NCBI RefSeq assembly: GCF_050038885.1
Contig: NZ_CP143624.1
Location: 4,216,001 to 4,280,000 of the forward strand
Length of the DNA stretch: 64,000 bases
Direction of reading: 5' to 3'
Source: Myxococcus flavus
Lineage (GTDB): Bacteria > Myxococcota > Myxococcia > Myxococcales > Myxococcaceae
The notes beneath the pieces were generated by a model. It made no database searches and had not been told where the DNA came from. It worked only from the letters and a program-made list of their open reading frames with translations. Below are positions 42,222-56,537 of this stretch, piece after piece. How positions within the stretch are numbered: position 1 is the first letter of the stretch; each line of letters starts with the position of its first letter. A program made the translations under genes and the position numbers.

Positions 42222-43034
42222 ATGACACCTCCTCACCGCGCCCGCCGAAGCCCGCGCGCCTCCCGGCCGGCACAGTGGCTGGGGCGCGTCTTCTTCGGCG
42301 CCCGGTGGTTGATGTACGCCGGGCCGCTGGCGCCCACCGACCCGCACGCGCACCCGACCTTCCAGGTGCTGCTGTCCCTGGGAGAACCGGTGCGCCTGCG
42401 CGACTGCGTCCAGCGGGAGGTCGAATGCCGCGCGGCTGTTGTCCCTCCGGACGTCGAGCATGCCGTCGTCCAGGGCGCGCTCGACACGGTGCTGCTCCAT
42501 GTCCCCGCGGAGGACCTGGTGGGGCGCCGGCTCCGGACGCTGGGCATTGCCGCGGACGCGGCGGCATGGGGCCGCGCGGGCGACGCCCTGCGGGGCTGTG
42601 GCATCGGCCGGCTGCCCGTGCGCTGGGCGGAGGCCGAGGCGCAGACGCAGGCGCTGCTTCAAGCGCTCCAGGCCAACGCCGGGCTCGCGCCGCCCACCCA
42701 CCCCGCGGTGAAGAAGCTGCTGCGGCTCTTGCCGGACGCGCTCGATGAAGACGTGCGCCTGGCCGCGCTGGCGCCGCGCGTGGGGCTGTCGGTGGGACGG
42801 CTGTCTCACCTCTTCACCGCCGAGGTGGGCTTCCCCTGGCGCCCCTACGTCGTCTGGCTGCGGCTGCACCGTGCCGCCGAGCAGCTGCAGCAGGGCGCGT
42901 CGCTCACCGAGGCCGCGCACGCCGCCGGCTTCACCGACAGCGCGCACCTGAACCACGCCTTCCGTCGCACCTTCGGGCTCAGCCCCTCGGAGATTGCCGG
43001 CGTGGTCGAGTGGGTGCGCCCGCCGTCGCGATAG
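42222..43034 (+). CDS. AraC-family transcriptional regulator
   Basis: A 270-residue regulator with an N-terminal sensor half (WLGRVFFGARWLMYAGPLAPTDPHAHPTFQVLLSLGEPV, a cupin-like arrangement) and a C-terminal AraC helix-turn-helix pair (VRLAALAPRVGLSVGRLSHLFTAEVGFPWRPYVVWLRL and LTEAAHAAGFTDSAHLNHAFRRTFGLSPSEI). An in-frame ATG at 42195 is an alternative start. It is divergent from the PAS kinase gene; the two could be functionally linked. Confidence 0.87.
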   Translation: MTPPHRARRSPRASRPAQWLGRVFFGARWLMYAGPLAPTDPHAHPTFQVLLSLGEPVRLRDCVQREVECRAAVVPPDVEHAVVQGALDTVLLHVPAEDLVGRRLRTLGIAADAAAWGRAGDALRGCGIGRLPVRWAEAEAQTQALLQALQANAGLAPPTHPAVKKLLRLLPDALDEDVRLAALAPRVGLSVGRLSHLFTAEVGFPWRPYVVWLRLHRAAEQLQQGASLTEAAHAAGFTDSAHLNHAFRRTFGLSPSEIAGVVEWVRPPSR

Positions 43035-43103
43035 CGCGTTCCTACAAGCCCGCGCGGGCCTTGTGCGGCCAAGGTGGCGTCATTCCCTGTCCGAGAGGAA
43101 TCG

Positions 43104-43460
43104 ATGTCGATGAAGCCGATGCTGCGCGCCGCCTTCGAGCGCGAGCTGCGCGAGGCCACCGGGGCCGAATCCCGTTCGGAGCTGGCGCGCGCCTGGCGGC
43201 ATCTGGAGCGAGCCCATGTCCTCAGCCAGGCCCACGCGGGGCCTCATGTCCGCGTGCACTGGCGCATGCTGGCGTTTGGCTGGCGCCGTCGGGATGCGGC
43301 CGAGCTGTGGGGGCAGGTGGTGAGGCTGCTGGTCGCCGCTCCGGGCTCGTGGCTTGGCCGGGCCCCGCTGGGCAACACGGGAGGCGCCAACGTGGGCATC
43401 CTGACCCCCATGCCCATTCCCGAGGACCTGCAGGCCCTGTTGGACGCGGACGTCCGCTGA
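43104..43460 (+). CDS. DUF3703 family protein
   Basis: A 118-residue protein. Family sequence is clear: LREATGAESRSELARAWRHLERAHVLSQAHAGPHVRVHWRMLAFGWRRRDAAELWGQVVRLL, and the end LGNTGGANVGILTPMPIPEDLQAL. DUF3703 proteins are small, soluble, mainly helical and of unknown function. GAGAGG is five bases before the ATG. It lies 69 bp after the AraC stop and 89 bp before the KaiC-like gene, on the same strand, so it may open the signalling island. Confidence 0.9.
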   Translation: MSMKPMLRAAFERELREATGAESRSELARAWRHLERAHVLSQAHAGPHVRVHWRMLAFGWRRRDAAELWGQVVRLLVAAPGSWLGRAPLGNTGGANVGILTPMPIPEDLQALLDADVR

Positions 43461-43549
43461 GACCCGGGTCATGCGGCCCGCCTCGGGCTGATTTCTTTGC
43501 ACATCAGCAGCGGCGCGCCCAGGCGAATTACGGTATGCAACGGGGCATC

Positions 43550-45025
43550 ATGTCCTCTTCCGAGCAACCCTCGCGGCAGGACGCACGCGTCTCCACCGGT
43601 GTTCCTGGGCTCGATTCCGTGCTGGGCGGTGGTCTCGTCGCCTCGGGTGTCTACATCATCGTGGGCGAGCCGGGCGCGGGGAAGACCCTCTTCGCCAACC
43701 AGCTCTGCTACCACCAGGGCCGCGCGGGTGCGCGCTGCCTGTACGTCACGCTCCTGGCGGAGTCCCACGCTCGCATGTTGGCCAACATGCGGGACATGGC
43801 CTTCTTCGACTCGGCGCTGCTGCCCGAGGGGGTCTACTACGTCAGCGGCTTCCGCATGCTGGAGGAGCAGGGCCTGCCAGGCCTCCTGGAGCTCCTGCGG
43901 CGCGAGGTGCGCAACCACAACGCCAGCATCCTGGTGCTGGACGGCCTGGTGCAGGCACAGGAGGCCGCGGGCAGCAGCCGTGACTTCAAGAAGTTCATCC
44001 ACGAGCTGCAGGTCGCCGCGGGCCTGGCGCGCTTCACGGCGCTGCTGCTGACGAGCGCCAACGGCCCGGCCGTCCACCCGGAATACACCATGGTGGATGG
44101 CATCCTGGAGCTGCGCGAGCGCACCCTGGGCGTGCGCTCCTGGCGCGAGCTGCAGGTGCGCAAGTTCCGGGGCAGCGCCACGCTGCAAGGCGTCCACACC
44201 TTCCGCATCTCCAATGAGGGACTGGAGGTCTTCCCGCGCCTGGAGTCGCGCGTGTCGCGCACGCCGCCGCCGGACCCCGGTGCCCAGCGCGTCCACTTCG
44301 GCGTGCCGTCCCTGGACGCGCTCTTCCCGGAGGGGCTGGCGGCGGGGTCCACCTCGCTGGTGCTCGGTCCGCCGGGGGCGGGCAAGACGCTGCTGGGCAG
44401 CAGCCTGCTGGCCGAAGGCCTGAAGCAGGGCGAGCCGTGCCTCTACATGGGCTTCTACGAGGCGCCCAACCGGCTGCTGGGCAAGGTGGCTGCCGCGGGC
44501 ATCGACCTGGGGAGTGCCTCGGGCGACGAGCGGCTGCGCATCCTCTGGCAGCCTCCCGCCGAGTGCGTCCTGGACATGCTGGCCGATCAGCTCCTGGCGG
44601 ACGTGAAGCGGCGCAAGGTGAAGCGGGTGTTCGTGGACGGGCTCAGCGCGATGCAGCAGTCCTCGCCGGACCCCATGCGCATCAATTCCTTCTTCGCCGC
44701 CCTCACGCAGGAGCTGCGCTGCGCGGGGGCCACGACCCTCTTCGGCATGGAGACGCCGCGGCTCTTCGGTCCGGTGTTGGACGTGCCGATGGAAGTGGGC
44801 CCTTCCGCTGTGGCGGAGAACCTCTTCTTCTTGAGACATGTCGAGCTCGAAGGCCGCCTGCGCAGGCTGCTGAGCATCTTCAAGATGCGTGACACCCACT
44901 ATGACCCCACCCTGAGGGAGTTCGTCGTCACGCCCCAGGGCATCGAGGTGCTGCCACCCTTCAAGAACGTTGTGGATACCCTGCTCACGGGACTTGCCCG
45001 CCACCCGGGCACTGGCCATTTCTGA
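43550..45025 (+). CDS. Double-domain KaiC/RAD55-like ATPase
   Basis: A 491-residue protein with two RecA-like P-loop domains. Domain 1: Walker A GEPGAGKT and Walker B ILVLDGLV; domain 2: Walker A GPPGAGKT and Walker B RVFVDGLSA. LAES and FYEAP provide candidate catalytic Glu residues. This is the KaiC layout, but the C-terminal part has no obvious phosphorylatable Ser-Thr pair. The family includes circadian KaiC and many non-clock proteins in clusters with receivers and histidine kinases, as here. Start 43550; an in-frame ATG at 43535 is an alternative. It precedes a stand-alone receiver by 28 bp. Confidence 0.88.
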   Translation: MSSSEQPSRQDARVSTGVPGLDSVLGGGLVASGVYIIVGEPGAGKTLFANQLCYHQGRAGARCLYVTLLAESHARMLANMRDMAFFDSALLPEGVYYVSGFRMLEEQGLPGLLELLRREVRNHNASILVLDGLVQAQEAAGSSRDFKKFIHELQVAAGLARFTALLLTSANGPAVHPEYTMVDGILELRERTLGVRSWRELQVRKFRGSATLQGVHTFRISNEGLEVFPRLESRVSRTPPPDPGAQRVHFGVPSLDALFPEGLAAGSTSLVLGPPGAGKTLLGSSLLAEGLKQGEPCLYMGFYEAPNRLLGKVAAAGIDLGSASGDERLRILWQPPAECVLDMLADQLLADVKRRKVKRVFVDGLSAMQQSSPDPMRINSFFAALTQELRCAGATTLFGMETPRLFGPVLDVPMEVGPSAVAENLFFLRHVELEGRLRRLLSIFKMRDTHYDPTLREFVVTPQGIEVLPPFKNVVDTLLTGLARHPGTGHF

Positions 45026-45053
45026 ACGAACCGCGAGGAGTAGTGCCACCTGT

Positions 45054-45419
45054 ATGGAGACGGTCCTGGTGGTGGATGACGAGCAGGGCATCCTGGAAGC
45101 CCTGGCGGACCTCCTTCGAGAGGAGGGCTACCGCGTTCTGACCGCCTCTCACGGACGTGAGGCGCTGGAGCGGATGGCGGAGCTCCGGCCGGACCTGGTC
45201 CTCACCGACTGGATGATGCCTGTCATGGATGGACCGGCCCTCATCGAGCGCATCCGGGCCGAGCCGGCCTACAAGGATGTCGCGCTCATGGGGATGAGCG
45301 CCGTGGACGTCTCCGCGCTGCGGCGCCTGTACCCAGGGATGCCTTTCCTCCAGAAGCCCTTCGATATCACCGCGCTGATGCGACAGGTCCGCAAGGCCCT
45401 GGATGCGAAGCGCGCCTGA
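45054..45419 (+). CDS. Stand-alone response regulator receiver
   Basis: A 121-residue REC-only protein. Asp pair in VLVVDDEQ, phosphoacceptor Asp in LVLTDWMMPVMDG, and Lys in FLQKPFD: the complete active site. It has no output domain, so it works as a CheY-like or phospho-relay protein. It is placed between the KaiC-like ATPase and the large hybrid kinase, suggesting a phosphorylation target of the latter. GAGGAG is 13 bases before the ATG. Confidence 0.92.
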   Translation: METVLVVDDEQGILEALADLLREEGYRVLTASHGREALERMAELRPDLVLTDWMMPVMDGPALIERIRAEPAYKDVALMGMSAVDVSALRRLYPGMPFLQKPFDITALMRQVRKALDAKRA

Positions 45420-45426
45420 GGCCCTC

Positions 45427-46251
45427 ATGTACTACCTGTTCAAGCTGGGCCCCGTGCCACTCAGCCAGGGCACCACGCAGGTGCAGGTGTACCTGCGAAT
45501 CTCCGAGTCCGGCGAGCCGGCCGCTCCCGTGTTCGAGGCGGAGGATGACGTGGGGCTGCGGGCCCTGCTGGACGGCGTGGACGCGGCGGAGGTCCGCTGC
45601 GAGCCGGCCCTGGCCGCCGCGGGCGCGGCGCTGGGACTGGCGGTGGCGGAGCCCTCGCAGGCGGCCCTTGCGTCGTGTGCGGCCATCGCCACCTTCCTGG
45701 CGTGGGGGCAGCGAGGCTTGTCGGGGCTGGGGTCCGACAAGGCGCTGCTCTTCGTGCAGGCGGCGACGGAGTACTGGGAGGCGCGGCCCTGGACGCACTG
45801 GGACGACAGCCAGCCCTTCGAGGTGGCCGTCACCGGGCCCCTGACGCACACCTTCGAAGGGTGTGTCTTCCACATGGGCGACGGGCGCGCGGGGCTGGCG
45901 CTGTACTTCAAGCCGGGCGCGCTCCAGATGCTGATGGAGATGCAGGCGCGCGGCCAGGGTGACGCGGCCACCAGTCTGCCCGCGATTGCCGTCACGCTGG
46001 ACACGTCTCCCGCCTATGCCGTGGAGGCGCTCACCGCCGCGGGCCGCGCGCCCCGCTTGCCCTTGCCGTTGAAGACGGGGCCGGACGGCATCAGCGTGCC
46101 CACCACGCTGGAGTCCCTGGTGCTGGTGGCCGCGCTGCGCGCCGTGGCCCGGCTGTCTCCCACGCAGCAGGAAGTGCTCAGCAACGTGGTGGCGGGCGAG
46201 GCGCAGATGCAGGTGCGGGTCCGCGCGCCAGCGCCGCGCGTCCGGAACTGA
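45427..46251 (+). CDS. Hypothetical protein of the signalling island
   Basis: A 274-residue soluble protein, rich in Ala and Leu. It begins MYYLFKLGPVPLSQGTTQ, has a Trp-rich stretch (YWEARPWTHWDD) and ends in a basic tail. No signal peptide, membrane segment or recognised domain. It starts eight bases after the receiver stop, with TGAGG upstream, so it is part of the operon with the receiver and KaiC-like genes. A role as an accessory to the signalling proteins is inferred from position only. Confidence 0.65.
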   Translation: MYYLFKLGPVPLSQGTTQVQVYLRISESGEPAAPVFEAEDDVGLRALLDGVDAAEVRCEPALAAAGAALGLAVAEPSQAALASCAAIATFLAWGQRGLSGLGSDKALLFVQAATEYWEARPWTHWDDSQPFEVAVTGPLTHTFEGCVFHMGDGRAGLALYFKPGALQMLMEMQARGQGDAATSLPAIAVTLDTSPAYAVEALTAAGRAPRLPLPLKTGPDGISVPTTLESLVLVAALRAVARLSPTQQEVLSNVVAGEAQMQVRVRAPAPRVRN

Positions 46252-46483
46252 GCCTGCCTGGCCATTCCGCGCGAGCGCCGCAGCTTCACGCCGTGTGGTG
46301 CCTCGCTCCAGGCAATGTTGGCTGCCCGACGAAGGGCTTCCGGAATGTCGCCTGATGGCCAGCCGAGCTGCCCGGGGGGGCTGGCTCAAGTATGCGAAAT
46401 CGGGAGAGAACGAGCTCCTGCTGCGAGATTCCCGCAGGCCGGCAGCCGGTGCTTCGCCGTCCCGGGACCGACCAGGAACGCAT

Positions 46484-52935
<6,452 letters not shown>

Positions 52936-52939
<4 letters not shown>

Positions 52940-53772
52940 CGGGGCCCGGTGCGCGCGGCGCGGAGCTGGAGGCGCTGGAGGTGGACCTGCTCCTGGAGGG
53001 CGTGGCCCGGCAGTGGGGCTTCGACCTGCGCAGCCGGTCGCGTCCGCAGCTCCTGCGGCGGCTGCGGCGCCACCTGCGCGAGGAGCGGCTGGACAGCTTC
53101 TCCGCCCTCCAGGGCCGGGTGCTGCACGACGCCGAGGCGATGGACGCGCTGCTGCGCACGCTGTCCTGCACGCCGCCCGCCCTGTTCTCGGATGCCGCCT
53201 TCTTCCGCGACTTCCGCGCCCGCGTGGTGCCGGTGCTGCGCACCTGGCCGTCCGTCCGCGTGTGGCACGCGGGCTGTGGCACCGGTGAGGACACCTATGC
53301 CCTGGCCATCCTGCTCCATGAGGAGGGCCTGTGGGGCAGATGCCGGCTGTATGCGTCCGACACCAGCGAGGGCCTGCTGGCGGACGCGCGCACCGGCGTG
53401 CTGCCGCTGCCGACCCCGGAGGACGCGCGCCGGTACGTGGAGGCGGGCGGGAAGGGCGCGCTCACCGACTACTACACGCGCGACGGCAACTGGGCGCTGC
53501 TCCAGCCGAGGCTGCGCGACGGCATCTTCTTCACCCAGCACAACCTGGCCACGGACGGCTCGTTCAACGAGTTCCACGTCATCGTGTGCCGGGACACGCT
53601 GCTGACCTTCAACCGCGCCCTGCACAACCACGTGCACGGCCGCCTCTTCGAGAGCCTCGCCCGCTTCGGCTTCCTGTGCCTGGGCCGCAAGGAGTCAGTG
53701 GCGCGCACGCCCCACGCGGGGGCCTACGAGGCGCTGGAGGACTGCGGCCGCATCTTCCGGAGGGTGGCATGA
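52936..53772 (+). CDS. CheR-type protein methyltransferase
   Basis: A 278-residue CheR-like enzyme. The all-helical N-terminal domain (VARQWGFDLRSRSRPQLLRRLRRHL) is followed by the SAM-binding core (VWHAGCGTGEDTYALAILLHEEG) and the FHVIVCRDTLLTFNRALH block, which corresponds to the family's CRN-x-x-x-YF segment, though Asn is replaced by Asp; GRKES closes the fold. CheR methylates Glu side chains of chemoreceptors or other HAMP proteins. There is no chemoreceptor in the island, so the poly-HAMP kinase is the obvious candidate substrate. Its ATG and the kinase TGA overlap (ATGA). Confidence 0.87.
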
Positions 53773-54326
53773 GTCCCTTGGGCTTGCTGGTGGTGGGCGC
53801 GCCGCGCAGCGCGGCGGCGGACGTGGAGTCGGTGCTGGCGCTGCTGCCGCCGCACCTGACGGTGCCGGTGGTGGTGGCGCTGCACCGGGGGCCGCTGGAT
53901 GCGCTGGCCGCGCCGCTGGGCCGCCGCTGCGCGCTGCCCGTGGTGGAGCCGGACGACAAGGACGAGCTGCAGCCGGGCTGCGTGTACCTGGCCCCCGCGG
54001 GCTACCACCTGCTGGTGGACGGAAGCAGCGTGGCCCTGTCCGTGGAGCCGCCCGAGCACGGGCAGCGGCCCGGCCTGGACGCGCTCTTCGAGTCCGCGGC
54101 GGACAGCCATGGCGCGCGGGCCGCCGGGCTGCTCTTCGCGGGACACGAGGACGGCGTCGCGGGGCTGCACGTGCTCCAGGCGCGCGGCGGGCGCGTGGCC
54201 GTGGTGGGAGCGCTTCAGAGCGGGGGAGAAGGAGAGGAGGGCGAGATGGAGCAACTGACCCTGGGCACCGTGGGAGGGTGGCTCGCGCGGCTGGCCTATG
54301 TGCCGCGTTCCAAGGTGCAACCGTGA
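53769..54326 (+). CDS. CheB-like methylesterase domain protein with altered catalytic Ser
   Basis: A 185-residue single-domain CheB homologue without a receiver. The overall CheB pattern is visible: VVGAPRSAAADVESVLALLPP (corresponds to IGAS-x-GG), ALHRGP (active-site His), YLAPAGYHLLV, RPGLDALFESAAD and LLFAGHEDGVAGL (the Asp). At the place of the catalytic Ser the sequence has Pro, and Ser is two residues later, so activity is uncertain; it may be a degenerate or noncatalytic partner of CheR. ATGA overlaps join it to CheR before and, through GTGA, to the next gene. Confidence 0.82.
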   Translation: MSPLGLLVVGAPRSAAADVESVLALLPPHLTVPVVVALHRGPLDALAAPLGRRCALPVVEPDDKDELQPGCVYLAPAGYHLLVDGSSVALSVEPPEHGQRPGLDALFESAADSHGARAAGLLFAGHEDGVAGLHVLQARGGRVAVVGALQSGGEGEEGEMEQLTLGTVGGWLARLAYVPRSKVQP

Positions 54327-55468
54327 GCGGTGGGCGCACGCTCACGGCGCCGGAGCCCGTGTCCCTGTTGCTGGTGGACGACCAGCCGGAGAACCTGCTG
54401 GCCTTGGAGGCCACCCTGGCGCCGCTGGGGCAGCGGCTCGTCACGGCGCGCAGCGGGCGGGAGGCGTTGCGCCACCTGCTCACCCAGGACTTCGCCGTCA
54501 TCCTCCTGGACGTCGTGATGCCGGACATGGACGGCTTCGAGACGGCCCAGCTCATCCGCGAGCGCGAGCGCAGCCGGGGCACACCCCTCATCTTCCTCAC
54601 CGGCCTGTCGCGCGGCGTCCACCCCGAGCTGCGGGGCTATGCCATGGGCGCGGTGGACTACCTGCTCAAGCCCTTCGAGCCGGCCATCCTGCGCTCCAAG
54701 GTCAGCGTCTTCGTGGAGCTGTTCCGCAAGACGGAGCTGGTGCGGCGCCAGGCGGAGGCGCTGCGGGACGCGCAGCAGCGCGAGCATGCCCGGGAGCTGC
54801 TGGACGCGCAGCGGCGCATGGAGGCGGAGCGCTTCCGCTCGGAGTCCCACCGCAACCAGCAGCGCTGGCTGGAGGCGGTGTTGGCGGCGCTCCCCATGCC
54901 GCTGGCGCTGGTGGAGCCCCAGAGCGGGCGCACGCTGCTGGCGAACAAGGCGGCCCAGGGGCTGGCGGGAGGAAGCCTGGCGTATCGCGAGGCACGTGCG
55001 CTGCATGCGGACGCGCGCTTCCGGGGCGCGGACGGACGTCGGCTCGACGATGACGCCTTGCCGCTGCCGCGGGCCGCACGGGGCGAGGTGTTCCAGGCGT
55101 ACCCGGTCGAGTGGGAGTTGAACGGGCAGCGAGGCTCGGTGCTTGCTTACAGCGAGCGGCTGCCGCGCATGCATGGGCGTCCCGAGACGATGCTGCTGGC
55201 GTTGATGGACGTAAGCGCCCTGCGAGCCACCGCCAGCCACGGTTGGCTCCCGCTGCCGGTGACGGAGCACATCGCTACACTGGAGGCACGGGGTGAGGAC
55301 ACGGAGCCGCTCACCCGGCTCATCGACGTGCTGCGGAACCTGCCGGGCCTGGCCACCGGGAGGCCCGCCCAGGAGCATGGGAGTGGCTCCTCTCCAACGG
55401 AGGACAGCGGCCAGGCGAACAACCCCGACGCCCCGAGCGATGAACATCGCCGGGCGAGAAATGGTTGA
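54323..55468 (+). CDS. Receiver-PAS regulator-like protein
   Basis: A 381-residue protein. An N-terminal receiver (residues 13-135) has the acid pair Asp19/Asp20 (LLVDDQPENL), phosphoacceptor Asp63 (VILLDVVMPDMDG) and LLKPFEP. A helical coiled segment (about 145-185, rich in Arg, Gln and Glu) leads into a PAS-like domain (about 190-310, MPLALVEPQSGRTLLANKAAQG) and a Ser/Glu-rich tail. There is no kinase or DNA-binding domain; it may be an adaptor or phosphoryl acceptor of the kinases next to it. The GTG start overlaps the CheB-like stop by four bases. Confidence 0.85.
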   Translation: MSGGRTLTAPEPVSLLLVDDQPENLLALEATLAPLGQRLVTARSGREALRHLLTQDFAVILLDVVMPDMDGFETAQLIRERERSRGTPLIFLTGLSRGVHPELRGYAMGAVDYLLKPFEPAILRSKVSVFVELFRKTELVRRQAEALRDAQQREHARELLDAQRRMEAERFRSESHRNQQRWLEAVLAALPMPLALVEPQSGRTLLANKAAQGLAGGSLAYREARALHADARFRGADGRRLDDDALPLPRAARGEVFQAYPVEWELNGQRGSVLAYSERLPRMHGRPETMLLALMDVSALRATASHGWLPLPVTEHIATLEARGEDTEPLTRLIDVLRNLPGLATGRPAQEHGSGSSPTEDSGQANNPDAPSDEHRRARNG

Positions 55469-55498
55469 CGCACAAAATAACATGGGCAAGGTGGACGT

Positions 55499-55900
55499 GT
55501 GAGTGACGCCGGAATCCCTCAGCGGGTCCAGCGCTTCATCACGACGCACATCGATTCCCTGGAGAAGCTGGAGGTGCTCCTCCTGCTTCGTGCGCGCGCG
55601 GACAGGGAGTGGACGGCATCGGCGGTGAGTCTGGAACTGCGCATTACAGATGCTTCCGCCGCCTCCCGACTGGAGGACCTGACCAACCGCCGCATGTTGG
55701 TGAGCGATGGTGGTACGCCTCCGTCGTATCGCTACAGCCCGGCGTCTTCGGAGGATGTCCAGGCGGTGACGGAGCTGGCGGCGGTGTATAGCGTGAAGCG
55801 CGTCAGCATCATCTCGTTCATCTTCTCGCGGCCGCTGGACAAGGTGCGAGGCTTTGCCGAGGCATTCATCCTGAAGAAGGACAGGGACGGCGATGGCTGA
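55499..55900 (+). CDS. Small winged-helix-like protein
   Basis: A 133-residue protein starting at GTG 55499, with AAGGTGG just before it. The central part (SLEKLEVLLLLRARADREWTASAVSLELRITDASAASRLEDLTNRRMLVSDGGTPPSYRYSP) reads like a winged helix-turn-helix (MarR/ROK-like dimension), with a C-terminal helix that has a VSIISFIF patch. DNA binding is plausible but no recognition sequence is known. The end overlaps the next gene by eight bases. Confidence 0.7.
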   Translation: MSDAGIPQRVQRFITTHIDSLEKLEVLLLLRARADREWTASAVSLELRITDASAASRLEDLTNRRMLVSDGGTPPSYRYSPASSEDVQAVTELAAVYSVKRVSIISFIFSRPLDKVRGFAEAFILKKDRDGDG

Positions 55901-56153
55901 AGCGGTCTACATGCTCTGCGCGCTGACGAGCCTGGCGTGCGCGGTGTTGCTGCTGCGGGCCTACAAGCGCACGGGGACGCGGCTGCTGCTGTGGAGCGGC
56001 CTGTGCTTCGTGGGGATGGTGGTCAGCAACGTGCTGCTCTTCGTGGACCTGGTGCTGCTGCCCACGACCATCGACCTGTACATGCCGCGCATCATCGCCA
56101 CGCTGTCCAGCGCTTCCATCCTGCTCTATGGCCTCATCTGGGACGCATCCTGA
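55893..56153 (+). CDS. DUF5985-type small membrane protein
   Basis: An 86-residue protein with three hydrophobic segments (VYMLCALTSLACAVLLL, LLLWSGLCFVGMVVSNVLLFVDLVLL, IIATLSSASILLYGLI). It fits the DUF5985 description of small three-helix membrane proteins in two-component clusters. Function unknown. Overlaps the preceding gene by eight bases; the next gene, a homologue, starts nine bases after it. Confidence 0.8.
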   Translation: MAEAVYMLCALTSLACAVLLLRAYKRTGTRLLLWSGLCFVGMVVSNVLLFVDLVLLPTTIDLYMPRIIATLSSASILLYGLIWDAS

Positions 56154-56162
56154 GGTGCCCTG

Positions 56163-56435
56163 ATGCTCAAGCCCATGCTCAATGGTGCGGTGGCGATGGC
56201 GTGGCTGGCCTGCGCGCTGTTCTTCCTGCGCTTCTGGGTCCAGTCGAAGGACCGGCTCTTCGCCTTCTTCGCGCTGGCCTTCACGATGCTTGGGGGCAAC
56301 TCGGTGGTGGCGGCGCTGCTGGACGCGGATGACGAGCGGCGCCACTACATCTACGTGGTCCGGCTCTTCGCCTTCCTGCTCATCCTCTACGCCATCTGGG
56401 ACAAGAACCGCGCGGGCCGCCGCGGGGCCGGCTAG
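56163..56435 (+). CDS. DUF5985-type small membrane protein, second of a pair
   Basis: A 90-residue homologue of its upstream neighbour: three hydrophobic segments (VAMAWLACALFFLRFWV, LFAFFALAFTMLGGNSVVAALL, YIYVVRLFAFLLILYAIW) and a basic tail (DKNRAGRRG). The pair could form a heterodimeric membrane module. The GAF kinase gene starts 102 bp downstream, probably on the same transcript. Confidence 0.8.
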   Translation: MLKPMLNGAVAMAWLACALFFLRFWVQSKDRLFAFFALAFTMLGGNSVVAALLDADDERRHYIYVVRLFAFLLILYAIWDKNRAGRRGAG

Positions 56436-56537
56436 GGCCGCGCCGCCGTCCGGCAGGTCGCCCACCTGACAGTTGTCTCAGACCGGCGTCCGAGCGCCGT
56501 TGTCGCCACCACGACGGCGTCATTATCTCGGGCTCGC

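Noticed and set aside
46252..46483. Sigma-54 promoter in front of the large kinase (TGGCTC...TGCGA near 46381)
   Set aside because: The spacing between the GG and GC elements is one base short and the sequence departs from consensus.
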